A stretch of DNA of 60,930 nt from a virus: IMG/VR virus record IMGVR_UViG_3300037119_001810, positions 1 to 60,930 of that record. One strand, written 5' to 3'. Positions 7,834-14,347 of this stretch are shown in pieces; the stretch's first letter is position 1, and each line of letters opens with the position of its first letter. Under the pieces are notes generated by a model. That model was not told the DNA's origin. It worked only from the letters and a program-made list of their open reading frames with translations, and searched no databases. The translations under genes and the position numbers were made by a program.

Positions 7834-8087
7834 CACGCGCCGCCTTCTTCTACGCCGTCTTGGGTGTCGTCCTCGTCCCTCATCCGCCCGCCGGGTGTCC
7901 GGGCCTTGTGCTGCTTCTTCGCCCGGCGCTTCTCGGCAGCGATCACCCGAGAGGTCGCGTCCCGCACGGCAGCGGACCTACTCATCCCGCGCGTGTCCGC
8001 GTACAGGTCCAGATCGGCAGCCTCGCTCACCGTCAGCCGGAGTGTCACGAACTCCGTACGCGGGTCTGTCGTCGTCGGCCAAGCCAT
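7833..8087 (-). CDS. Ribbon-helix-helix (CopG-like) DNA-binding protein, first gene of the late block
   Basis: The 84-aa protein has the strand-helix-helix pattern of CopG/Arc repressors in residues 10-50: EFVTLRLTVSEAADLDLYAD, then GMSRSAAVRDATSRVI. A basic and then acidic tail follows. Such dimers bind short palindromes and usually repress transcription. Being first in the rightward-to-leftward late operon, it is a candidate autoregulator and one of two plausible readers of the genome-wide palindromes (the other is at 10794). ATG 8087 is preceded by AGGAAGGGGG and lies about 28 nt below the start predicted for the TGGTACGGT promoter. Confidence 0.7.
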   Translation of the reverse strand: MAWPTTTDPRTEFVTLRLTVSEAADLDLYADTRGMSRSAAVRDATSRVIAAEKRRAKKQHKARTPGGRMRDEDDTQDGVEEGGA

Positions 8088-8121
8088 CGGGATCGCCCCC
8101 TTCCTAGATCAGTTGCCGTGT

Positions 8122-8130
8122 ACCGTACCA
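8122..8130 (-). promoter_or_regulatory. Late-block promoter, extended -10
   Basis: The minus strand reads CATGTTGTGGTACGGTACA with TGG-TACGGT as the extended -10. A second, very similar CATGTTGTGGTACAG element lies at about 8247-8262. Transcription would start near 8115 and give a short leader with a strong Shine-Dalgarno sequence for the gene at 8087. Confidence 0.55.
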
Positions 8131-8234
8131 CAACATGAACCGGCCCCCCAGCAGAGTACGCGTGGTATCGCATCCACCAGAGGGCCGATCCGCCTACTGA
8201 GGGGTCTCGGGCTTGCCCCCTGTTCAGCCCCTCC

Positions 8235-8243
8235 ATCTTACCA
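8235..8243 (-). promoter_or_regulatory. Second late-block extended -10 (TGGTAAGAT)
   Basis: The minus strand carries TGG-TAAGAT immediately after the CATGTTGTGGTACAG copy, so two candidate starts are arranged in tandem above the late block. Confidence 0.4.
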
Positions 8244-8377
8244 CACGCTGTACCACAACATGGCTCGCGTGCCTGCACTGGGGTTTTGGGATTTTTTGAG
8301 AACGCGGGGTGATCTGGCGTTTCTGGAAACGGGCTGGATCACCACTACAGGGGGTGGGGGCCGGGTACCCGATACTG

Positions 8378-8386
8378 TGTTACACC
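8378..8386 (+). promoter_or_regulatory. Candidate promoter for the control-region RNA
   Basis: ACTGTGTTACACCATG contains TGT-TACACC, matching the other plus-strand promoters except for the last -10 base. It lies 48 nt after the family-1 site at 8319 and a T-rich patch (8284-8298) that stands out in this GC-rich genome. Confidence 0.4.
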
Positions 8387-9040
8387 ATGGGTGGCCTGAC
8401 CAGCCAGAACAGCCATACAGCGTTCGTTACCCCTCTCTTTCTCTCTGGGGCGGCGCGAGGGTGGACAGGGCTAGGTCCTAGCCCTAGGTTTCTGGTTGTG
8501 GGGCCGACCAGCGGCCCCCGGTTCTGAGAGGCGGTGCCCTTGGTCTGATCCTTGCCATCCCCACGTCGCCTGCCACGTACGGCAGGCCGCATCCCGGTAG
8601 CGCAGACCGTGTGACCCTCCCGACTGGTGGCGCGAAAACAGTAGCCCTACGCCGACGGGGAGCAACTCCACAGAGACCCGAGTGCCTGCGCAGCGATGCA
8701 GGGTGAGGGACCCGGCACAGCCGGGCGATGCAGAGCAGGCGCTGCGATAGTGAGCCTGCCCGGAGAGCACACTCCGGACCTAGCCAAAGGGCAAGCGACT
8801 GTCACAGGGAGCGGCCGATAACTAGGTGAGCAAAGGATCAGGGCAAGGCCGATAGGAAACGAAGGTGAATAGTGTAGGGGCGCGGTAGGCAAGGCACGCG
8901 TACCCAGCGAAAGCGGGGGTCCTGAGAGGGACCGCGACAATCGGCAAGCAACACCCTCACTTCGGCGGGGCTAGGTCTAGCACCTAGCACCGTATGAGGC
9001 GAGTTGCTTAGGGCGCTGACAATCCGATCAGCGTCCTAAG
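8387..9040 (+). ncRNA. Candidate long structured noncoding RNA upstream of the first early gene
   Basis: No reading frame here has a Shine-Dalgarno sequence or the GC3 pattern of real genes. The top strand of 8530-9040 can form many local hairpins: GCCTGCC/GGCAGGC (8568-8587), CCTGC/GCAGG (8685-8702), CCCGGC-ACA-GCCGGG (8711-8725), GCAGGC/GCCTGC (8735-8759), CCGGAG/CTCCGG (8760-8777), CGGCC/GGCCG (8812-8851), a GAAA tetraloop stem (8902-8920), GGTCC/GGACC (8918-8933), and a final 13-bp stem (9007-9040). Unpaired parts are purine-rich. This is the look of large phage RNAs such as GOLLD or ROOL, but I recognise no known family. It may instead be part of a replication origin. Boundaries are guesses. 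Confidence 0.5.
9007..9040 (+). promoter_or_regulatory. 13-bp stem-loop before the first early gene
   Basis: CTTAGGGCGCTGA (9007-9019) pairs with TCAGCGTCCTAAG (9028-9040), with one G-U pair and an 8-nt loop. There is no T-run, so it may be the 3' end of the control-region RNA, an attenuator, or a translational control element for the gene starting at 9070. Confidence 0.65.
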
Positions 9041-9069
9041 TGATTCACCTTCCAACAGAGGAGCACGAC

Positions 9070-9450
9070 ATGAACGAGAACATCATCACCCTGTCCAGCG
9101 ACGACCGCACCGCGACCGCTCTGGTCGCCGTCATCCGCTCCGCCGTCAACGGCAAGGGCAAGTACGACGCGTACGTCGGGGACCACAGCGTCACCCGCGA
9201 GACGGTGAAGGACCACGCGCTGGCCCTCGCCGTGTTCGCCTACCCGAACGAGAAGCCCGTCCAGAAGGTCGACGGCAAGCGCACCAAGTTCGGCAACGCG
9301 GTGCAGGCCGCTGGCAACGGGCTGCGCGCCGCGCTCGACAAGGAGGAGAACGACGGCGAGCCCGTCGTGAACCTGCTCACCCGCGCCGGTCTGCGAGCCG
9401 AACTGCAGGACGTCATCGACGCGTGGAACGCCGCGCAGGACAACAACTGA
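9070..9450 (+). CDS. First early protein, unknown function
   Basis: The 126-aa protein is helical and charged with no recognised family. It starts at ATG 9070 behind CCAACAGAGGAG, the leader sequence that recurs before many early genes; a GTG frame from 9040 would begin in the hairpin. A segment VKDHALALAVFAYPN (about residue 45) resembles VKDHGLVLTIHPN in the larger protein at 13289, so the two may share a domain. As the first gene below the structured region, and followed by a perfect 14-bp hairpin, it is probably expressed early and strongly. Confidence 0.75.
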   Translation: MNENIITLSSDDRTATALVAVIRSAVNGKGKYDAYVGDHSVTRETVKDHALALAVFAYPNEKPVQKVDGKRTKFGNAVQAAGNGLRAALDKEENDGEPVVNLLTRAGLRAELQDVIDAWNAAQDNN

Positions 9451-9479
9451 CACACCCCCGCCACGGTGCGCAGTCCAGT

Positions 9480-9514
9480 GAGTCGGTGCTAGGTCAAGCA
9501 CCTAGCACCGACTC
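9480..9514 (+). terminator. Perfect 14-bp hairpin after the first early gene
   Basis: GAGTCGGTGCTAGG pairs perfectly with CCTAGCACCGACTC around a 7-nt loop. A family-2 palindrome forms the core. There is no U-tract, so termination is plausible but could instead be RNA processing or pausing. Confidence 0.55.
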
Positions 9515-9567
9515 GGCTGGCTCGGCATACCGCCGGTTTCCAGAAACGACACGAGGGAGGCACGACC

Positions 9568-9636
9568 ATGAACGGATATGACGAGAACGGCTGGCCCGAC
9601 GGCTCGGCCAGCGACGAGGAGTTGAGGCACCCGTGA
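9568..9636 (+). CDS. Micro-ORF, 22 aa
   Basis: ATG 9568 follows GAGGGAGG at good spacing and a family-1 site (9536). The acidic peptide MNGYDENGWPDGSASDEELRHP ends in TGA overlapping the next GTG. It may be a real small protein or a leader peptide coupling translation to the next gene. Confidence 0.45.
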   Translation: MNGYDENGWPDGSASDEELRHP

Positions 9637-9854
9637 ACGCCTCACAGGTCGACCGCCGGGTCACCGCCATGAGGGCTAGGTCTAGCACCAAGCCCGCCCG
9701 TGTCCGCCCTGTCCGCCACTTGGGGCAGGCGTCGCTGTCCTACGGGGGCCGCAACAGGTCAGCGACCCGGATGACCGGAGCCCAGCGCAACAGCATCGGT
9801 CGGACCAGCGAGTGGAGCATGTCGCCGTACGCACCGAAGGGTGGCTGGCGATGA
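9633..9854 (+). CDS. Small basic protein
   Basis: The 73-aa protein starts at GTG 9633, overlapping the previous stop. It is rich in Arg and Ser with no recognised domain. A family-2 site (9673) encodes part of its N-terminal region (RARSSTK). Its stop overlaps the ATG of the next micro-ORF (ATGA). Confidence 0.5.
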   Translation: MNASQVDRRVTAMRARSSTKPARVRPVRHLGQASLSYGGRNRSATRMTGAQRNSIGRTSEWSMSPYAPKGGWR

Positions 9855-9904
9855 TCTGGCTCGTGCTGATCGTCGGGGTGACGTGGCTCGGGATCAGGGT
9901 CTAG
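9851..9904 (+). CDS. Micro-ORF, 17-aa membrane peptide
   Basis: The peptide is one hydrophobic helix (MIWLVLIVGVTWLGIRV) starting at an ATGA overlap with the gene before. Small hydrophobic peptides of this kind recur in this part of the genome. Support is limited to the overlap and composition. Confidence 0.4.
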   Translation: MIWLVLIVGVTWLGIRV

Positions 9905-9908
9905 TGCC

Positions 9909-10208
9909 GTGGGTGCTAGGCATAGCACCGGCCACAGTGGCACGGTGCCCAACCAGACCGGATCATCGGACCGGGCGGCGTACCCGCACCGCACCCGGCA
10001 AGCCCTACGGGACGGTGCTCTGGAGTCTGAGCCTGACCTGCCAGTGGAGGGGGTGCGCCTCGGTCTTGACTGCGAGTCGGCTCCTCGTGTTGTGAGGGAG
10101 GGCCGCTACGCTCCGCCCTTCAAGCCCTACCGGTACGGCGACTCGGGGCTCCTCGCTGATCGCGCTGCGGCTCTGAGCCCCGATCCTAGCGATCCTGTCA
10201 AGTGCTAG
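9909..10208 (+). CDS. Hypothetical protein, 99 aa
   Basis: The frame from GTG 9909 (or GTG 9951) to TAG 10208 has protein-like composition in its second half (VREGRYAPPFKPYRYGDSGLL). A family-2 palindrome (9912) forms its start and another (10201) supplies its stop codon. No Shine-Dalgarno sequence is evident, and an overlapping frame (9841-10095) is weaker. Confidence 0.45.
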   Translation: MGARHSTGHSGTVPNQTGSSDRAAYPHRTRQALRDGALESEPDLPVEGVRLGLDCESAPRVVREGRYAPPFKPYRYGDSGLLADRAAALSPDPSDPVKC

Positions 10209-10296
10209 ACCTAGCACTGCTCTGAACAGGGCGAGGGTTTCTGGAAACAAGACACGGCTCCCCGCCATAGTCCCGTGCCGTCCGAGGGGGCTCACT

Positions 10297-10425
10297 GTGT
10301 CCGTCGAGTGGCGGCGAGTGGTCTCCCTCGGTTCCGACCCCGCCGCCCGCCGGACGTTCCGCCCCCGGACCGTCGACCGCTTCGCAGCCGACTCGGCTAG
10401 CCTGAGTCTAGCACACGCCACCTAG
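10297..10425 (+). CDS. Small basic protein, 42 aa
   Basis: GTG 10297 lies 7 nt after GAGGGGG. The frame has consistently high GC at third positions and gives MSVEWRRVVSLGSDPAARR and onward, basic and with no family. The 88 nt before it (10209-10296) hold only a family-1 site. Confidence 0.45.
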   Translation: MSVEWRRVVSLGSDPAARRTFRPRTVDRFAADSASLSLAHAT

Positions 10426-10475
10426 TAAAATGGGTGCTACACCTAGCACCCCCAACCCCAGAGAGGCAGGCTCCG

Positions 10476-10589
10476 ATGCCCGCAACGCTCGACCCCACCA
10501 CCGCTGCGCACCCCGCTGCAGCCACCATCTACCTGTGCGAGATTGCCCGCAACGCGGCGATCCTCGCCTACCGCAGGGCACGGCGCTGA
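10476..10589 (+). CDS. Small protein, 37 aa
   Basis: ATG 10476 follows GAGAGGCAGG. The peptide is alanine-rich and probably helical (AATIYLCEIARNAAILAYRRARR). A family-2 site lies just upstream (10433). It ends 1 nt before the next ATG. Confidence 0.45.
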   Translation: MPATLDPTTAAHPAAATIYLCEIARNAAILAYRRARR

Positions 10590-10590
10590 C

Positions 10591-10797
10591 ATGGCGACAC
10601 CCAAGCGGCGACGTGCCCGGTCCCGTCCGATCCGGGGTCAGCGGCACCTGACCCCGAAGCACACCTACACCCACGGTGCTACGGGTAGCACCCGACCGGC
10701 GAAGGACGACACGTACCTGCTGGACGGGCCTGATGGACAGCCGGTGCCGCACCGCTTCGACGGCAAGTGCCACCCGGACTGCGAGAACGTCCGGTGA
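10591..10797 (+). CDS. Small basic protein with C-terminal CHPDC
   Basis: The 68-aa protein begins with a very basic stretch (KRRRARSRPIRGQR) and ends with FDGKCHPDCENVR. It may bind nucleic acid or metal. A family-2 palindrome at 10675 is translated as GATGST in the middle, showing the repeat is tolerated within the product. Its stop overlaps the GTG of the ribbon-helix-helix gene. Confidence 0.55.
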   Translation: MATPKRRRARSRPIRGQRHLTPKHTYTHGATGSTRPAKDDTYLLDGPDGQPVPHRFDGKCHPDCENVR

Positions 10798-10946
10798 GCC
10801 GCACGACCAGAACCATCCGGACCGACCTGCCCGTCGAGGTCTGGGACAGGCTGGCCGAGGAGGCTGCCGCCAAGGGCATCCCGCTGGGCAGGCTGCTCCG
10901 CCAACTGATCGTGGCCCGCGACAAGCGCAAGCACGGTGACTCGTGA
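10794..10946 (+). CDS. Ribbon-helix-helix DNA-binding protein
   Basis: The 50-aa protein matches the short Arc/CopG pattern: a strand (RTIRTDLP), helix 1 (VEVWDRLAEEAAAKG), turn, and helix 2 (PLGRLLRQLIVARDKRK). Such dimers grip the major groove with the strand and usually bind tandem or palindromic sites. It sits in the densest field of family-2 palindromes and is the best local candidate to bind them. The start overlaps the previous stop (GTGA). Confidence 0.65.
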   Translation: MSRTTRTIRTDLPVEVWDRLAEEAAAKGIPLGRLLRQLIVARDKRKHGDS

Positions 10947-11029
10947 TGCGCCGGGTCATCGTGGCACTGGCCTATCTGACGGGCCGCACCCTTGGCAGGG
11001 TCAGCGTGAAGGTCCTGCCGCCCCGATAG
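10946..11029 (+). CDS. Micro-ORF, 27 aa
   Basis: ATG 10946 overlaps the stop of the ribbon-helix-helix gene. The product is a basic amphipathic peptide ending in LPPR. Its TAG stop shares its last base with the family-1 site at 11029, which is followed directly by a family-2 site. Confidence 0.4.
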   Translation: MRRVIVALAYLTGRTLGRVSVKVLPPR

Positions 11030-11197
11030 TTTCCGGAAACGGTGCTAGGTCTAGCACCGAGCGGACGTAACGCATGATGGACCGACACCCTGAGCGACGG
11101 CGCTAGGCATAGCACCGGGACTGCTGGGGTCGGCCCATCGTGTGAGTCGCCCGACTCGAACCACCCTTCCATCCATCCAACAGAGGGAGGTGCCGTC

Positions 11198-11299
11198 ATG
11201 TACGACACCACACTGAACAACCCGGCGGACATCCCGCTGGACGAGGTGCTGGCCGACATCCGTCGGGGCCAGTGGACAGACAAGGAGAACAAGGCATGA
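11198..11299 (+). CDS. Small acidic protein, 33 aa
   Basis: ATG 11198 has the recurrent leader ATCCAACAGAGGGAGG directly upstream. The peptide (IPLDEVLADIRRGQWTDKE) looks helical. Its stop overlaps the next ATG (ATGA), so the pair is translated together. Confidence 0.5.
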   Translation: MYDTTLNNPADIPLDEVLADIRRGQWTDKENKA

Positions 11300-11478
11300 C
11301 GATTCCAACCCCCACCATGCTCGCCACCCGTCCGGTGGCGATCCGCACCGTGGTCGACACCCGCTGCGGTGCCACCCGTGTCAGCGGCAAGCAGGTCGCC
11401 ACGTGCTCCCGCCACGGTGAGCACACCCGTCACGTCGACTGCCGCCAGAACGTGGCATGGGAGGGCGAGTCCAAGTGA
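11296..11478 (+). CDS. Small cysteine-containing protein, 60 aa
   Basis: The protein carries three Cys and two to three His (DTRCGATR, ATCSRHGEHTRHVDC), a possible zinc site. It is translationally coupled at both ends, with ATGA in front and GTGA behind. Confidence 0.5.
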   Translation: MTIPTPTMLATRPVAIRTVVDTRCGATRVSGKQVATCSRHGEHTRHVDCRQNVAWEGESK

Positions 11479-11591
11479 GGACCGCCGTGCATGGCACCGA
11501 ACTGGTGCTACTCCTAGCACTGGCCGTGCCCGTGCTGGTCGGTACCGTGCTGACCGGCTGGTCCTACGTCCGGATGGCGCTGGCCCGCTAG
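11475..11591 (+). CDS. Single-helix membrane peptide, 38 aa
   Basis: One hydrophobic helix (LVLLLALAVPVLVGTVLTGW) ends in a basic tail. A family-2 palindrome (11504) encodes the start of the helix, and the stop TAG shares its last base with the next family-1 site. Confidence 0.45.
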   Translation: MRTAVHGTELVLLLALAVPVLVGTVLTGWSYVRMALAR

Positions 11592-11643
11592 TTTCTGGAA
11601 ACCCAACCCGGTGCTACGTCTAGCACCAGAAAGTGAGAGCACC

Positions 11644-11964
11644 ATGACCTACCACACACCGATCAAGCAGGGCGACCGCGTGGCGCTGGCCCCGCACCTC
11701 GACCTGTGGATGGCGGGCATCCGCTTCGGCAACGTCGAGCAGATCCTCGTCAACGAGGAGAACGAGCGGATGTACCGCGTGGTCTGCAACCACAACACCT
11801 CGTTCTGGACCGACATCACCGGGCTGCTCGGTGCCGTCCGCCAGCCCGTGGTGGACGTGCTGGACGCCGTGGAGCAGGGTGCCACCCTCTACATGGATGA
11901 GTTCGAGGGTGAACCGCTGGACGAGCAGGGCAACCTCGTCGGCAACAAGTACCGGAGGCTCTGA
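11644..11964 (+). CDS. Hypothetical protein, 106 aa
   Basis: ATG 11644 is preceded by a family-2 site (11610) and AAGTGAGAG. The soluble, acidic product has a beta-rich front half (GDRVALAPHLDLWMAGIRFGNV) resembling small SH3-like or KOW-like beta-barrels that bind nucleic acid, but the match is only in pattern. Its stop overlaps the next ATG. Confidence 0.6.
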   Translation: MTYHTPIKQGDRVALAPHLDLWMAGIRFGNVEQILVNEENERMYRVVCNHNTSFWTDITGLLGAVRQPVVDVLDAVEQGATLYMDEFEGEPLDEQGNLVGNKYRRL

Positions 11965-12131
11965 TGATCCCGGCAGGTACTCCGCCGGGGCAGGAGCCGG
12001 GTGCTATCCGTAGCACCACCCCGATTGCCGACCGCATCGAGGCGGTGTCCACGGTACCCGTGACCCGGACGCCTCTCGTCGGCCCGACCGAGGACGACCT
12101 GCGCGCCGCCCTGCAGGGGTGGGGACAGTGA
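11964..12131 (+). CDS. Small protein, 55 aa
   Basis: Starts in an ATGA overlap. The sequence is proline/threonine-rich and mostly disordered. A family-2 site (12000) is translated as GAIRST. Its stop overlaps the next GTG. Confidence 0.45.
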   Translation: MIPAGTPPGQEPGAIRSTTPIADRIEAVSTVPVTRTPLVGPTEDDLRAALQGWGQ

Positions 12132-12226
12132 GCCGGTTCGGGTGGCTCGTGTTCTGGGCGGTGTGGATCACCATGCTCGTCGTGCTGTGGGGGATGCTCG
12201 GCTGCTCGACCGAGACGCCCTGCTGA
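12128..12226 (+). CDS. Membrane peptide, 32 aa
   Basis: One hydrophobic helix (FGWLVFWAVWITMLVVLWGML) is followed by GCSTETPC. The LGCS could be read as a short lipobox, but at this length it is more likely a simple membrane peptide. Confidence 0.45.
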   Translation: MSRFGWLVFWAVWITMLVVLWGMLGCSTETPC

Positions 12227-12243
12227 TCCGGAGGTAACGCTCG

Positions 12244-12279
12244 ACTGTCGGTGCTGGGTGCTATGCCTAGCACCGACAG
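12244..12279 (+). terminator. 12-bp hairpin built around a family-2 palindrome
   Basis: ACTGTCGGTGCT pairs with AGCACCGACAGT around a 13-nt loop that contains the left arm of the family-2 copy at 12257. No T-run follows. It closes the micro-ORF group 11198-12226. Confidence 0.45.
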
Positions 12280-12356
12280 TGGAGTGAGTCACCCGGCTCG
12301 TGAGTTTCCAGAAACGCTCAACGGTTGAGCGTCCAACAGAAAGGGAGGTGCGTGCT

Positions 12357-12809
12357 ATGACTAGCACCGCCAAGCAGTACACCGTGAACGCGGTGATCCA
12401 GTGCGGCCCCGACACGGGCGTCGAGCCCGAGGTCTCGGTCCAGTGGTACAAGGGCGACAACGGGATGAAGGCCATCTCGGCTCTGGCCGGTGCTGCCGTC
12501 AACGACGAGGAGAAGGACTGGGGCGACCTGCCCGAGACCATGCGATACCGCACCCTCTCGGTCACCATGACCATCGAGGAGGTCGAGGTCGAGGGTGCTA
12601 CGCCTAGCACCGAGCCCGGCCCGGTGTCGTTCTCGTTCGACAGCGAGACGAACGACTACTCGCTGAGCGACTGCGCGTGGTGGGACATGAAGCCCCAGTA
12701 CCGCCCGTGGTGGGCGAAGGCCGACTGCTCCGGTCCCCGCATCGGTGACACGGCGCACGGCGTGCTGTGCGAGGGTCACTTCAACGCCATCCCGAAGGGC
12801 GGTGAGTGA
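12357..12809 (+). CDS. Hypothetical acidic protein, 150 aa
   Basis: The ATG lies inside a family-2 palindrome (12351-12368), which encodes MTST, so a protein bound there would cover the start codon. Upstream are a family-1 site, an inverted repeat CGCTCAA/TTGAGCG (12315-12331), and CCAACAGAAAGGGAGG. The product looks beta-rich in front (VNAVIQCGPDTGVEPEVSVQWYKG) and ends in a Cys/Trp-rich part (DCAWWDMKPQYRPWWAKADC) with a possible metal site. No family recognised. A second family-2 site (12594) is inside the gene. Confidence 0.65.
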   Translation: MTSTAKQYTVNAVIQCGPDTGVEPEVSVQWYKGDNGMKAISALAGAAVNDEEKDWGDLPETMRYRTLSVTMTIEEVEVEGATPSTEPGPVSFSFDSETNDYSLSDCAWWDMKPQYRPWWAKADCSGPRIGDTAHGVLCEGHFNAIPKGGE

Positions 12810-12810
12810 C

Positions 12811-13089
12811 GTGAGTGCTACGCCTAGCACTGGCCCCACGGAGGGAGACGGCATCCGTACCGAGTACACCACGTACGTCGACGGCAACCCCGTCTACCAC
12901 GGTGCCTCACTGAGCGACGCAGCCCGAGCGTGGGACAAGGCCACCGTCGCCGCCGGGCAATCCGTGCCCGGCGGTGTGTCGGTCCAGTCGTGGAACCGGC
13001 ACAACATGATGGTCCGTGACGGGTGGATCATGCACGTCCACAACGACGGTACTGTCTACCTCTCGCCGTCCATCGTGGGAGCCTCCTGA
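12811..13089 (+). CDS. Hypothetical protein, 92 aa
   Basis: GTG 12811 is followed directly by a family-2 palindrome read as SATPST, the same N-terminus as the protein at 15740. The body (YTTYVDGNPVYHGASLSDAARAWDKA) suggests a small alpha/beta fold. No family recognised. Confidence 0.55.
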   Translation: MSATPSTGPTEGDGIRTEYTTYVDGNPVYHGASLSDAARAWDKATVAAGQSVPGGVSVQSWNRHNMMVRDGWIMHVHNDGTVYLSPSIVGAS

Positions 13090-13098
13090 AACTGGGGG

Positions 13099-13127
13099 TA
13101 GACAAGCCCCGCATGTTGTATTACCGT
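13099..13127 (+). promoter_or_regulatory. Sigma-70-like promoter
   Basis: TAGACA (13099-13104) is separated by 17 bp from TACCGT (13122-13127). This is the only plus-strand promoter here with a clear -35 element. It drives the gene at 13289; the leader holds family-2 (13178) and family-1 (13255) sites. Confidence 0.5.
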
Positions 13128-13288
13128 ATGACCCTACGGGATGCAACACAGAGGTCGAGTGGCTGAACCGTCAGGCTGGTGCTAGGTCAAGCACCCAGTA
13201 CCAGCAGGGCGGGGGGCATCTCGGCTCCAACCCGAGGAACCCCGGACCGTCCGGGTTTCCAGAAACATCCAGAGAAAGAGAGTCCACC

Positions 13289-14242
13289 ATGGACAGCACC
13301 AACAGCAGCACCCCCGTCGACCTGATGGCGACGGACACGGAGGGCGAGAAGTCCTTCGACAAGGGCACGTGGCAGGAGGCGCTGCAGCGCAGCGCGAACC
13401 TGCTCGACCGCTCGACCAAGGCGCGCAAGCAGGCGTCCTCGCTGCTCTGGACTGGCGCGCAGACCGCCATCGAGGAGTGGCTGCCCGGTGCCGACACCGA
13501 CGTGTCGGGCGAGAACCTGTACAACGAGGTGCTCGACATCCTCGGCAAGCCCCGCAAGGGTGACGCCTCCAAGGTGCGCACCGTCGCGGTCGCCGTCAAG
13601 GACCACGGGCTGGTGCTCACCATCCACCCCAACCTGTCCAAGGCGTACGCCGAGGCCGTTCGTCTGACCAAGACGAAGCAGGTCCACGAGGACGAGGACA
13701 CGGCGGCGGACAAGGCCATCGAGGCGCTGGCGGAGAACATCCCGCACAGCACCACGACGGTCGAGGGTGCGGCGCTGATCCTGCTGAGCAAGGGGATCGA
13801 CGGCGCGGTCGTCGCCATCCTCGACGCTCTCGGTCACGGCAACGAGGCGGCTCACCGCTCCTTCATGCGAGCGGTGTCCACCGAGATTGCCGCTCGGGTG
13901 CAGGCCGCGAAGCCGAAGCCCGCGCCGAAGGCACCGGCCACGGCGAAGGGTTCGGCCAAGCCCGCCACGGGGTCGTCCCCCAAGGCGGCGGTCAAGACCG
14001 CTGGCACCAAGGCCAAGCCCGCCAAGGGCACGAAGGCGAAGCCGGTCCCGGTCTCGTCCTCGAAGGGTGACCCGAACAAGCGGGCGCTCCCGGCCAAGGC
14101 CAAGCCCGTCCAGCCCGCCACGGCGGACAAGGGCGCGCCGATCAGCGAGCCCGTCGAGGCGGGTCACGAGGCGGTCGACACCCCGACCGTCCCGGTGAAG
14201 CAGGCCGCGACGAAGGCCAAGCCGGTCGTCGTCAAGCGCTGA
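13289..14242 (+). CDS. Protein with histone-H1-like Lys/Ala/Pro tail
   Basis: The 317-aa product has a helical N-terminal domain (about residues 1-205) that includes VKDHGLVLTIHPN, similar to a segment of the first early protein (9070). Its C-terminal third is made of AKPAxK-type repeats (KPKPAPKAPATAKG, KAKPAKGTKAKP), as in eukaryotic H1 and bacterial Hc1 or HupB tails, which bind DNA without sequence specificity. It could compact or organise phage DNA, or help a partner bind the palindromic sites; this is inference. ATG 13289 follows AGAGAAAGAGAG. Confidence 0.7.
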   Translation: MDSTNSSTPVDLMATDTEGEKSFDKGTWQEALQRSANLLDRSTKARKQASSLLWTGAQTAIEEWLPGADTDVSGENLYNEVLDILGKPRKGDASKVRTVAVAVKDHGLVLTIHPNLSKAYAEAVRLTKTKQVHEDEDTAADKAIEALAENIPHSTTTVEGAALILLSKGIDGAVVAILDALGHGNEAAHRSFMRAVSTEIAARVQAAKPKPAPKAPATAKGSAKPATGSSPKAAVKTAGTKAKPAKGTKAKPVPVSSSKGDPNKRALPAKAKPVQPATADKGAPISEPVEAGHEAVDTPTVPVKQAATKAKPVVVKR

Positions 14243-14261
14243 TCCGGGCAGCACATCGAGG

Positions 14262-14290
14262 CCCCGGTGCTTGACCTAGCACCGGGGTTT
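14262..14290 (+). terminator. Hairpin with short T-run after the H1-like gene
   Basis: CCCCGGTGCT pairs with AGCACCGGGG around a 6-nt loop, followed by TTT. A family-2 palindrome forms the inner stem. This is the most terminator-like of the family-2 hairpins. Confidence 0.55.
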
Positions 14291-14347
14291 CGGTGAGCCA
14301 CCCGGCTCGTTTCCAGAAACATCCATCCAACAGAAAGTGAGGCCGCC

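Noticed and set aside
8380-8940. Minus-strand ORFs of 70-99 codons in the control region
   Set aside because: No ribosome binding sites, overlapping each other, low-complexity transl­ations; the top strand folds into many hairpins, so RNA is more likely.
8530-9000. tRNA or tmRNA genes in the structured region
   Set aside because: No cloverleaf with the conserved T-loop sequence or CCA-type acceptor could be traced.
10005-10421. 138-codon minus-strand ORF over 10.0-10.4 kb
   Set aside because: It opposes the direction of all neighbours and lacks a ribosome binding site; a short plus ORF with a good GAGGGGG signal (10297) lies in the same place.
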